NCBI GenBank assembly: GCA_012842395.1
Contig: DUSX01000030.1
Coordinates: 43,874-107,873 of the forward strand
Source of the DNA: Bacillota bacterium
GTDB taxonomy: Bacteria; Bacillota; SHA-98; UBA4971
Length of the DNA: 64,000 bases
Direction: 5' to 3'
Shown here: piece after piece, positions 51,676 through 59,967 of the stretch
Position numbering within the stretch: position 1 is the stretch's first letter
Layout of the letters: each line of letters opens with the position of its first letter
The notes under the pieces: model-generated
Told to the model about the DNA's origin: nothing
The model's database searches: none
Seen by the model: the letters and a program-made list of their open reading frames with translations, nothing else
Position numbers and translations under genes: made by a program

Positions 51676-54270
51676 ATGCGGAAGACCCGGCTAGCGGTTT
51701 TCATACTCGCGTTGGTCCTGACGCTTTTCCCAGCTCCGTTCGTAATGGCACGAAACGCTGAGTTCAACGCCATTCCAGAGACGGGGATGGCGAAACTTAT
51801 CCTGGATATGCAAAAGCTTCCCGTGGTGGGAACCGTTATGATGGTGGGGGCTCACCCAGATGACGAGGACAATGCGCTTCTCGCCTATCTCAGCAAAGGG
51901 GCGCACATGAACACGTACTACCTCGTCGCGACCTATGGTGAGGGAGGTCAGAACGAAATCGGGCCAGAGCTGTATCAGGCTCTCGGGGTGCTGCGATCTC
52001 AGGAGCTTGCGTCCGCCCGCACTATAGATGGTGCGGTCCAGCTTTACCTCGGCGCCATTGACTTCGGTTTCTCCAAATCGGGCGACGAGGCCCTGCAAAA
52101 GTGGGGGCATACAGAGCTCCTGTCCCGTATGGTACGAGTCTTCCGCCAGTATCGTCCCGAGGTCGTCATGACCCACCATGATCCGATCCACGGACATGGC
52201 CAGCACCAGGCGGTGGGGAGGTTGATTCTCGAGGCGGTCAGCGCCGCGGCAGATCCCAACCAGTTCCCCGAGCAGATACGCAATGAGGGGCTGCAACCCT
52301 GGCAGGTTCAGAAGCTCTACGTCGTGGATTCCAGAGAACCCATCTATCTGACACCGGACGTCCAGGCAAAGGTCAGCGACGAGTACGGCATGGATGCCTG
52401 GGCTGAAAAGCCCACGGTCCACATCAACGTCGGCGCCTTCAACCCGATCCTCGGCCGCTCCTACCAGGAGATCGGCGCGCTGGCCCGCTCCATGCACAAG
52501 TGCCAGGGCATGGTCCGCCCTGGGGAGAAGGGAGACCAAATCCTCCATTACAGGCTAGTCGAAAGCACTGTCAACGCTCCGGCGAAAGAGGAAAGCGTGT
52601 TCGACGGGATCGACACGTCTCTCAACGCTCTCGTCGCCGGGATCAACGCGCCCTCGGACGCGCTTGCGAGCCTTCGCCAGCGGATCTCTCAGCTGAGGGG
52701 CACGGTCCAGAGCATCCTCAGCGGGCTTAACTATGCTCAGCCCGGAGCCGTGGCCGGCGACTTGCTGAAGGGCCTTCAATTGGTCCGGGAGATGGAAAGC
52801 ACGGTATCTTCGATCCCGCTATCGGCGGCAGAGAGGTCCCTGGTCTTGCAACGCCTAGCCGACAAGGAACGCGACTTTGTGCAAGCCGCTCAGGACCTCT
52901 TCGCTACGTCACTCGACGTGACGGCGGACGATACAGATGTTGTGCCTGGCCAGACTGTCACCGTCACAGCCTCGTTTTGGAACCGGGGGGATCAGGACGT
53001 CAAGAACATCCGTCTTCGCCTGAACCTTCCCGCTGGCTGGACCGCCAGTCCTCAAACGGCCGAGTTCACCAGCGTGGCCTATAACCAGAAGGCAGAGGCA
53101 AAGTTCAAAGTCACCGTACCGGCCAGCGCCTCGTACACTGACGCTTACGATGACAGCCCGATCCAAGCAACCGCGAACTGGGAGGTCGGCGGCGTGCCTT
53201 TGTCCACGGCAGGAGCGGCAGAGGTGCGGGTCGTGCCGGCTGTGGCCGTGTCGCTGACCCCTGAGAAACTCATGACGCCTGCGTCAGATACCTCTACGGT
53301 GAAGGAGTTGGCCGTAGGCCTGCGCAACAACAGCAAGGGGCCTGTGACGGGGCGGGTGGTTCTGGACCTTCCCGACGGCTGGGCTTTGGCGGATTCGGCC
53401 ACGGAGTTCACGCTGAAGTCCGAAGGTGAAGAGACTTCCGTGCCCGTGAAGATCGTCATTCCGGCACACGCTCCGACTGGTTCCTACACGATTGGGGCTA
53501 GAGCAACCTACGACGGCGGCGTGTCAAACGTAGGCTACCAGGTAATCTCCTACCCGCACATCAACACGCGCTATCTTTACAAGCCGGCCGAAGCGCGTTT
53601 GGCCGTCATCGATGTGAAGGTCGCGCCTGGGTTGAACGTCGGTTACGTCAGCAGCGGATTTGACCAGGTTCCGCAGTACCTTGAAGAGATGGGCGTGAAC
53701 GTCCACCTCCTGACCGCGGCTGACCTGAACACCGGGGATCTATCGCGCTACGACACCATCATCCTGGGAATCCGGGCGTATCTCAGCCGTCCGGACTTGG
53801 TGGCCAACAACCGACGCCTGCTGGATTACGTCCGGAACGGTGGCAACCTGATCGTTCAGTACAACAAGACCGGGGAATGGCGACAAGACTACGCTCCGTT
53901 CCCGATCGCGGTGAGCAGCAACCGGGTTACCGTTGAAGAGGCCCCTGTGACGGTGCTGCAGCCCGATCACATGCTGTTCAATGTCCCCAACAAGATCTCG
54001 GCGGCGGACTGGGACGGTTGGATCCAGGAAAGGGGCCTGTACTTCCCCAATAGCTGGTCCAAAGAGTACACCGCCCTTACCGCCTGCAACGATCCGGGCG
54101 AACCGTCTCAACAGGGTGCCTGGCTGATCACGAACTACGGCAAAGGGATATACATCTACACAGCTTACGTCTGGTATCGCCAGCTCGACGACCTTGTGCC
54201 GGGCGGGTATCGGATCTTTGCCAACATGATCAGCCTGCCCCGAGTGCAGCAGGACAACGCGACCAATTGA
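51676..54270 (+). CDS. Secreted PIG-L family deacetylase with NEW3 and ThuA-like C-terminal modules
   Basis: This is an 864-residue exported protein. A signal peptide covers about residues 1-25 (ends PFVMA). The PIG-L/LmbE zinc deacetylase domain spans about 50-330, with AHPDDE (His60, Asp62, Asp63) and HGHGQHQ (172-177). Two NEW3-like beta-sandwich modules follow (about 415-500 and 540-630; NLPAGWTASP and DLPDGWALAD mark them). The end (about 650-800) resembles a ThuA/GATase-like fold (SRYDTIILGIRAYLS, LLDYVRNGGNLIVQYN). PIG-L enzymes remove N-acetyl from GlcNAc-containing molecules. The start ATG 51676 has AAGGAGG upstream. It fits the amino-sugar theme of the neighbourhood. Confidence 0.85.
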   Translation: MRKTRLAVFILALVLTLFPAPFVMARNAEFNAIPETGMAKLILDMQKLPVVGTVMMVGAHPDDEDNALLAYLSKGAHMNTYYLVATYGEGGQNEIGPELYQALGVLRSQELASARTIDGAVQLYLGAIDFGFSKSGDEALQKWGHTELLSRMVRVFRQYRPEVVMTHHDPIHGHGQHQAVGRLILEAVSAAADPNQFPEQIRNEGLQPWQVQKLYVVDSREPIYLTPDVQAKVSDEYGMDAWAEKPTVHINVGAFNPILGRSYQEIGALARSMHKCQGMVRPGEKGDQILHYRLVESTVNAPAKEESVFDGIDTSLNALVAGINAPSDALASLRQRISQLRGTVQSILSGLNYAQPGAVAGDLLKGLQLVREMESTVSSIPLSAAERSLVLQRLADKERDFVQAAQDLFATSLDVTADDTDVVPGQTVTVTASFWNRGDQDVKNIRLRLNLPAGWTASPQTAEFTSVAYNQKAEAKFKVTVPASASYTDAYDDSPIQATANWEVGGVPLSTAGAAEVRVVPAVAVSLTPEKLMTPASDTSTVKELAVGLRNNSKGPVTGRVVLDLPDGWALADSATEFTLKSEGEETSVPVKIVIPAHAPTGSYTIGARATYDGGVSNVGYQVISYPHINTRYLYKPAEARLAVIDVKVAPGLNVGYVSSGFDQVPQYLEEMGVNVHLLTAADLNTGDLSRYDTIILGIRAYLSRPDLVANNRRLLDYVRNGGNLIVQYNKTGEWRQDYAPFPIAVSSNRVTVEEAPVTVLQPDHMLFNVPNKISAADWDGWIQERGLYFPNSWSKEYTALTACNDPGEPSQQGAWLITNYGKGIYIYTAYVWYRQLDDLVPGGYRIFANMISLPRVQQDNATN

Positions 54271-54704
54271 CGAGGCCCGAGCGGGTCGGCCATGAGCGGA
54301 CCTTGCGTGGCACCCTGATGGTCAGCCTCTGGTGGTGAGGGCCTCAATGGGCCGAGTGTGCCAGGGTTGCCGGTAATTGCGCGGCGAATCGTTCCCAAAG
54401 CTGGCTCGTCGTCCGTGCGATGGCGCGAACCGCGCGGCCGACCAGGGGGCGTGCGACCAGGCGCCCAACCGCCCGACGCCAACACCGGCAACCCTGGCGC
54501 AGACGCCGTCCGCTCCGAGAGCGGCAGGGGGCGTCAGTCATTCCACCCGAAGCCGGGCGCCTGGGGGCCGGCCGGTATGAAAAAGATCCGCTTTCAGAAG
54601 GAATCCGGCTGTTGGTGTAGAAGGTACGACTAAGTTAGGCAGGGTAAGAAAGTTAGTCCCCTTCGGTCCAACTAGCTGGGAAGAATGGCAGGTTGGTGTG
54701 AACG
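54271..54704. promoter_or_regulatory. Intergenic region upstream of the ROK gene with candidate operator
   Basis: No gene is supported. Near the ROK start, GACTAA (54628-54633) and TTAGTC (54653-54658) form an inverted repeat, and CTAAGTTAG is a small dyad inside. ROK regulators of the XylR/NagC kind often bind TTAG/CTAA-containing dyads, so this is a candidate autoregulatory site. Confidence 0.45.
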
Positions 54705-55937
54705 ATGGCTTTTGCATCACTCCGAACCACCGCGAGCGTACGCCGCCACAACTTGAACTTGCTTCTGGAGACCATCGAGTCCCAGGGCCCGATCTCACGC
54801 GCGGGTCTCTCAAGGGTGACCGGGTTGAGCCAGCCCACGGTGGGGGCTGCAATAGATGTGCTCGTCCGGAGCGGGCTCGTCCGACCGGTTGGGACCGGTG
54901 AATCGAGCGGTGGCCGTCCGCCGATCATGCTGGAGTTCAACGCCACCCACGGGTTCGTGGTAGGAATCGACCTCGGAGGGACCAACATCAAGGTTGGGTT
55001 GACCGACCTGCGCGGCCGAGTGCTGTGCCGCATCGAGGAGCCGACGCCGAAGCGGCAAAACGGTTCTCCAAGCGCCGTCACCGACGCGATTTTCGCCGCC
55101 GTTCAGAGAGCCGTGGACGAGGCCGAGGTAGGTTGGGACAGGGTCTTGGCGATCGGGGTCGGCGCGCCCGGAGTCACAGACCCGAATACTGGCACGGTGA
55201 GTCTCGCGCCTGCAGTAGGGTGGGAGAAGGCGCCCGTGCGGAGGCTTCTCAGCGAGAGGTTTCGAATCCCCGTGCGGGTGGACAATGACGTGAACGCTGC
55301 CGCCATGGCAGAGCAGGCCTTCGGCTATGGCCGCGAGTATCCCAATTTCGTCTTCGTGGCGATAGGGACAGGGATCGGCGCTGGCGTTGTTATCAACAGC
55401 CAGCTATACCGCGGCGCCACCTATGCGGCTGGCGAATTGGGGTACATGGTGATCGACCATTCCTGGAACCCGGCCGATGTGCGGGACTTCGGGTGTCTCG
55501 AGAGCATGGCTGCTGCGCCGGCCATCGCCCGATGGGCGCAACAGGTTCTGCCGGGGGGGATGCTCGAAGGCGCTGGCATGTCCTCGTCGTGCGCAACCGA
55601 TACCGCGACCGTGCCCGCGAGCGGGCCAGAGGCGCTGTTCAAGGCCGCGGAACAGGGCTACGAGCCTGCAAAGCAGGCGGTCGCCAAGATCGCAGGCTAC
55701 TTGGCGGCTGCTCTGACTAATGTTGCCGTGCTCTTGGATCCCCACGCGATCATCCTCGGCGGCGGGATCTCCCAGGCTGGCGACGCACTGCTCAACCCCG
55801 TGATGGAGAGGATGAGGCAGCTATCTCCGGTGGTGCCGGTGCTGCGTTTTTCCGCCTTAGGGGCCGATGCCGGGCTTTTAGGTGCGGCAGCCCTGGGGAT
55901 TTGCGAGGTAAAGGAAAGGTCGTTGAGCGGAGAATGA
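54705..55937 (+). CDS. ROK-family transcriptional regulator (XylR/NagC type)
   Basis: This 410-residue protein has an N-terminal winged helix (LLETIESQGPISRAGLSRVTGLSQPTVGAAI, cited here by its recognition segment SQPTVGAAI) and a C-terminal ROK sugar-kinase-like domain. The latter shows GIDLGGTNIKVGL and AIGTGIGAGVV phosphate motifs. The ROK zinc motif, normally a Cys-x-Cys-Gly-x-x-Gly-Cys cluster, is reduced to one GCLE, so structural zinc and kinase activity are doubtful; a sugar-sensing repressor is likelier. Start ATG 54705. Its stop overlaps the ArgH-like gene, so it probably regulates that lyase and the following importer. Confidence 0.85.
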   Translation: MAFASLRTTASVRRHNLNLLLETIESQGPISRAGLSRVTGLSQPTVGAAIDVLVRSGLVRPVGTGESSGGRPPIMLEFNATHGFVVGIDLGGTNIKVGLTDLRGRVLCRIEEPTPKRQNGSPSAVTDAIFAAVQRAVDEAEVGWDRVLAIGVGAPGVTDPNTGTVSLAPAVGWEKAPVRRLLSERFRIPVRVDNDVNAAAMAEQAFGYGREYPNFVFVAIGTGIGAGVVINSQLYRGATYAAGELGYMVIDHSWNPADVRDFGCLESMAAAPAIARWAQQVLPGGMLEGAGMSSSCATDTATVPASGPEALFKAAEQGYEPAKQAVAKIAGYLAAALTNVAVLLDPHAIILGGGISQAGDALLNPVMERMRQLSPVVPVLRFSALGADAGLLGAAALGICEVKERSLSGE

Positions 55938-57532
55938 CGTCGATGACGCATGATGAAAAGACGTCGCGGGCGTGCCTTCCAGACGGACGGGGACGGACTG
56001 GGCGGCAGAATACCACCGAGACGACCGCGGGGCAGCTGAATGAGGAGCGGAACCCGGTTTATGTGGAGGCTGTCCTGCGGCCGGACTTCGATTTCGCGAA
56101 AAGCCGCCTCCTGCGCTACTTCCTTGAAGTAAACGTAGCCCATGTCATCATGCTTATGCGCTGCGGGATCATCCCTTCCGAGACGGCTCGTGCCCTCTTG
56201 CGGGTAATTGGTCCGATGATGGAGCGCCCTGACGATACCGTGCCTGCTGAGTATGATCCCCGGTTCGAGGACCTCTTCTTTATGATCGAGGACCGGGTTG
56301 CGAGGGAAGCCGGAGGCGAGGCTGCGGGATCCATGCATGTGGCCATGAGCCGCAATGACTTGGATACGGCCGTTTTCCGAATGGCGGCACGCGACAGGCT
56401 CATCGAGCTCGGTCGGAGGCTTGACTCTCTCCGGGAGATCCTCCTGAATGTTGCGGACAGGGAACGCGCCACGGTTATGCCGGCATACACCCACAATCAG
56501 CAAGCCCAGCCCACCACGTTCGGACACTACCTCGCCGCCGTGGAGGCAGTGGTGGCGCGCGACGGGCAAAGACTCACCCAGGCATGGACGCGCACCAACC
56601 TGTCTCCGCTGGGTGCCGCGGCCCTAGCAGGCACCGGGTTTCCCGTGGACCGTGAGTGGGTGAGCGCTTCGCTGGGCTTCGAAGGCCTCGTCGAGAACAC
56701 GTACGACGCGGTGTCATCCGCGGACTATGCCCTTGAGCTCGCAGGGATCTGCAGCGGCACGGCGGGGGATCTCAGCAGGTTCGTGTGTGATCTGATGTTC
56801 TGGACCACGAACGAGGTAGGTGCCGTGCGGTTAGACGATGCGTTCATCCAGGTCTCCAGCATCATGCCGCAAAAGCGCAATCCCGTGGCTCTAGAGCACA
56901 CACGTGCCCTGCTCGGCAAGGTCATCAGCGCTGAAACCGATGCGCGGCTGCTCTTGCACAACGTCCCCTTCGGTGACGTCAACGACGCGGGCGGTCAGCT
57001 ACAGCCGATAGTACACGAGCAATGCAGCCGTCTGAACGAGGCCGCGGCCCTCCTCGGCGAGATTCTGGCCACAATGGAAGTTGATAGAGCTGTGCTGAAA
57101 CAGCGTGTGGTCCGGAGCTTCGCCACATCTACCGAGCTGGCGGATACTCTCGTGCGTCGAGACCGCCTTCCGTTCCGCCTTGCTCACCAGGTCGTGAGCA
57201 GGCTGGTAGCTCAACTGAGCGTCGCGGGCAGAGAGTGGCCGCAACTCACCCTTTCCGAACTGGAAGCCCAGGTCCGCGCAGTCACAGGAGGAAGGCAGGG
57301 AACAAACCTGACGGCCGAGGAGCTTCAGGCCGCTTTGGATCCTGTTGAGTTTGTGGCACGCCGGCGCCTTCCGGGCGGGCCGGCTGAGCCGGTGCTGGGC
57401 GCGTACGTGCGGCGGCGGCGCCAAGCGCTGGAGGAGAGCGCGGTCTTTTGGAACGCCCGTGAAGCGTCTATGAAAGCGTATCGAGAACAGCTCTCGCGAG
57501 AATGGCAGGGGGCTGTGCAAGGTTCGGCTTAG
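55934..57532 (+). CDS. argH: Argininosuccinate lyase-family (fumarase superfamily) enzyme
   Basis: This 532-residue member of the aspartase/fumarase superfamily is closest to ArgH. It has the THNQQAQPTTFGHYL segment with the catalytic His region, LSPLGAAALAGTGFP and the signature SSIMPQKRNPV. The family splits argininosuccinate to arginine and fumarate, or carries out similar beta-eliminations. It is longer than ArgH (about 460 residues), with an N-terminal extension of some 35 residues. The ATG overlaps the ROK stop (ATGA). No other arginine gene is near, and it is embedded in a sugar operon, so the substrate may be another amino- or glycosyl-dicarboxylate (inference); the symbol reflects family only. 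Confidence 0.78.
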   Translation: MTSMTHDEKTSRACLPDGRGRTGRQNTTETTAGQLNEERNPVYVEAVLRPDFDFAKSRLLRYFLEVNVAHVIMLMRCGIIPSETARALLRVIGPMMERPDDTVPAEYDPRFEDLFFMIEDRVAREAGGEAAGSMHVAMSRNDLDTAVFRMAARDRLIELGRRLDSLREILLNVADRERATVMPAYTHNQQAQPTTFGHYLAAVEAVVARDGQRLTQAWTRTNLSPLGAAALAGTGFPVDREWVSASLGFEGLVENTYDAVSSADYALELAGICSGTAGDLSRFVCDLMFWTTNEVGAVRLDDAFIQVSSIMPQKRNPVALEHTRALLGKVISAETDARLLLHNVPFGDVNDAGGQLQPIVHEQCSRLNEAAALLGEILATMEVDRAVLKQRVVRSFATSTELADTLVRRDRLPFRLAHQVVSRLVAQLSVAGREWPQLTLSELEAQVRAVTGGRQGTNLTAEELQAALDPVEFVARRRLPGGPAEPVLGAYVRRRRQALEESAVFWNAREASMKAYREQLSREWQGAVQGSA

Positions 57533-57636
57533 GAGGTGAGGCACAGACGGGGATGCGGAACCAGAGCGTCAGAAACGGTTGTGCGTCGTGCAATGCGGGT
57601 CTCAACTGGGGAAGTCATCCGAAGGAGGAGAAGACG

Positions 57637-58926
57637 ATGCTTAAGCGCTGGCTGAGCCTATCTATGATAGTGGTCATGACCACTCTGCTGTGGGCCGCCT
57701 CGGCGGCGGTTGCGGCGGCCAAAGAGGTCACCATCGAGTACTGGCAGTACTACTATGAGAGCAAGGTCAAGCTCATGACCGACCTCATCAAGCAGTTTGA
57801 GCAGCAGAATCCGGGAATCCGTGTCGAGCAGAAAACCTTCCCGTATGAGCAGTTCAACCAGAAGGTTGCCATTTCGATTCCTGCGGGCACAGGGCCGGAT
57901 GTGGTCAACTTGTATTATGGTTGGGTGCCGAAGTACGTGGAGGGTGGCTATCTCCAGCCGCTGCCCACGGATGCGTTCCCGCCCAGCACCATCCAAAAGG
58001 AGTTTCTCCCCATGGTGGACGCGGCTAAGCTGAACGGCCAGTACTGGGGGTTGCCCACGGCCGTGCGGGCTCTGGCATTGTTCTGGAACAAGGACCTCTT
58101 CAAAGAGGCAGGGCTGGACCCGAACGCTCCTCCGCAGACGTGGGAGCAGCTCCAGGACTACGCAATCAAACTGACCAAGCGCGACAAGAACGGGCAACTC
58201 GTCCAAGAGGGCTATGCTTGGAATGCCGACGGCCAGGACAACCACGTGTTTATCCAGGTGCTGCTCCGGCAGTGGGGCGTAACGCCGTTCTCGGCCGACA
58301 ACAAGCAGGTGCTCTGGAACTCGAAGCCCGGTGGATATGAGGCCTTCCAGTGGTGGACGGACTTGGCCGCCAAGTACCACGTGGGCGATCCCACGTTCAT
58401 GGGTGACTACCGCACGGCATTCATCACGGGCAAGGCGGCTATGATGATCGATGGCTCCTTTGCCCTTGGGACGTTGAAGGATAAGGCGAAGAACATCAAC
58501 TGGGGTGTCACGACCCTCCCCGTGCGGGCCGCGAATCCTAGCGTTCGTGCGAACGTCGGCTCCTTCTGGATGAATGCCCTGACGGTCAACGCCAAGGGCG
58601 AGAAGCGGGACGCAGCCATCAAGTTCCTGAAGTTCCTCACCTCTCCAGAGGTAATGAAGGTTTGGCTGGAGCAGGTTGGCGAACTGCCGGCGCGTCTTGC
58701 CCTGACGGAAGACCCCGCTCTCCAGAAGGATCCGGTCTATGGCCCGTTCTTGGCGGGGCTCAAGTACGCGTATGCCACGTTCTTCGTGGACGAAACGTCC
58801 GAGCGTCAGGCGATAATCGATGCCACCAATGAAGTCCGCCTCCAGGGCGCGAACCCGAAGGCGGCTCTCGACCGCCTCGTGGCTAATGAGCAGAAGATCC
58901 GGGACGAGTATTTCAGTAACCGCTGA
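57637..58926 (+). CDS. Sugar-type ABC transporter substrate-binding protein (family 1)
   Basis: This is a secreted CUT1 binding protein of 429 residues. The signal sequence ends near residue 27 (an Ala-rich stretch before KEVTIEYWQYYY). Other family marks are FEQQNPGIRVEQKTFPYEQF and GTGPDVVNLYYGWVPKYVEGG. The start ATG 57637 has AAGGAGGAG upstream. It lies about 100 bases after the ArgH-like gene and before two permeases, separated from them by a long hairpin. The ligand is unknown; Trp/Tyr-rich stretches agree with carbohydrate stacking. Confidence 0.9.
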   Translation: MLKRWLSLSMIVVMTTLLWAASAAVAAAKEVTIEYWQYYYESKVKLMTDLIKQFEQQNPGIRVEQKTFPYEQFNQKVAISIPAGTGPDVVNLYYGWVPKYVEGGYLQPLPTDAFPPSTIQKEFLPMVDAAKLNGQYWGLPTAVRALALFWNKDLFKEAGLDPNAPPQTWEQLQDYAIKLTKRDKNGQLVQEGYAWNADGQDNHVFIQVLLRQWGVTPFSADNKQVLWNSKPGGYEAFQWWTDLAAKYHVGDPTFMGDYRTAFITGKAAMMIDGSFALGTLKDKAKNINWGVTTLPVRAANPSVRANVGSFWMNALTVNAKGEKRDAAIKFLKFLTSPEVMKVWLEQVGELPARLALTEDPALQKDPVYGPFLAGLKYAYATFFVDETSERQAIIDATNEVRLQGANPKAALDRLVANEQKIRDEYFSNR

Positions 58927-58966
58927 CCGCTGACCGGGAGATGCCCGGTACATCCATCGGGCGGCG

Positions 58967-59018
58967 CTGGGGTGTACGGCGGGCGCTCGCCTGCCGCACA
59001 CCCCAGTCTTGGGGGTGT
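58967..59018 (+). promoter_or_regulatory. Long hairpin with alternative pairing that covers the permease ribosome binding site
   Basis: CTGGGGTGT (58967-58975) pairs with ACACCCCAG (58998-59006), and an inner GGCGGGC/GCCTGCC stem continues it. The second arm can also pair downstream: ACACCCC (58998-59004) with GGGGTGT (59012-59018), which includes the ribosome binding site of the permease gene starting at 59023. The two forms exclude each other, as in a translational attenuator. The outer stem is shared with 14840-14879. Confidence 0.72.
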
Positions 59019-59022
59019 CTTG

Positions 59023-59937
59023 ATGGCGAGTGTGCACTTGTCCTTGCGGCAACGGAAGGCATTGTGGGGGTATGCGTTTGTTGCGCTGCCACTCGTGTTT
59101 TTCCTGGTCGTTCGCATTTACCCCGCGTTGTCGGCTTTCAACATGAGCCTCCACCAGTGGGACGTCATGTCGACCCGGAAGCCCTTCGTGGGCATGCAGA
59201 ACTTCGTTCAGCTGTGGCATGACCCGGTCTTCTGGAAAGCCGCTCTCAACACCCTCCTATACGTCGTGATCTCGGTGCCCCTGGAGCTGATTCTAGGCCT
59301 CGTAGTGGCCGTGACCATTCAATCTGTGAATCGCTTCAGAGGGTTCTATCGCACTATTTACTTTGTTCCATATATCACCTCTACTGTCGCGGTGAGCTGG
59401 GTCTGGCGCTGGATGTATTTTAAGAACGGCGGCGTCTTCAATCAGATCTTGCTCAGCCTGGGATTACCAGCCCAGTCGTTCCTATCGGGAACAGAGCAAG
59501 CCTTGTATTGCGTGACTGCGGTGGTGGTGTGGCAGGCGCTGGGATACTTCGTGGTGATCTTCCTAGCCGGTCTGGAGATGGTTCCGCCGATGTACAAGGA
59601 AGCGGCAAAGATCGACGGGGCAAACGGTTGGCACATCTTCCGGTACATCACGCTGCCGCTGCTGAATCCAACCGTCGTTTTCTTGGCGGTCCTGGGAACC
59701 ATCAATTCCCTCCAGATCTTCACGCAGATCATGAATATGACTTCCGGGGGCTATGGGCAGGGAGATCTCGGCGGGCCCCTGAACAGCACCCTCAGCTTGG
59801 TCGTGTACATCTACAAACAGGCGTTTTACAGGTTCCAGATGGGATACGCGTCCGCTATCACCGTCGTGCTCTTTGCCATCATCCTGGTGGTCACGCTGAT
59901 CGAACTCAAGATCCTGAGCCGCCGTGTGGAATACTGA
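59023..59937 (+). CDS. Sugar-type ABC transporter permease, first subunit
   Basis: This CUT1 permease of 304 residues has six helices; the first is at about residues 15-35 (AFVALPLVFFLVV). The ATPase-contact loop is MYKEAAKIDGANGWHIFRYITLPLL. The start ATG 59023 has GGGGGTG upstream, inside the alternative hairpin. It pairs with the second permease 30 bases downstream. As with the two other CUT1 systems in the window, no ATPase gene accompanies it. Confidence 0.9.
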   Translation: MASVHLSLRQRKALWGYAFVALPLVFFLVVRIYPALSAFNMSLHQWDVMSTRKPFVGMQNFVQLWHDPVFWKAALNTLLYVVISVPLELILGLVVAVTIQSVNRFRGFYRTIYFVPYITSTVAVSWVWRWMYFKNGGVFNQILLSLGLPAQSFLSGTEQALYCVTAVVVWQALGYFVVIFLAGLEMVPPMYKEAAKIDGANGWHIFRYITLPLLNPTVVFLAVLGTINSLQIFTQIMNMTSGGYGQGDLGGPLNSTLSLVVYIYKQAFYRFQMGYASAITVVLFAIILVVTLIELKILSRRVEY

Positions 59938-59967
59938 GCCGGTTCCGACGAGAGGAGAACCCCACCT

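Noticed and set aside
57658..59220. A 520-codon open frame on the minus strand
   Set aside because: It lies fully antisense to the third CUT1 binding protein and the start of its permease, has no recognisable domain, and is explained by high G+C in the third codon position of the real genes.
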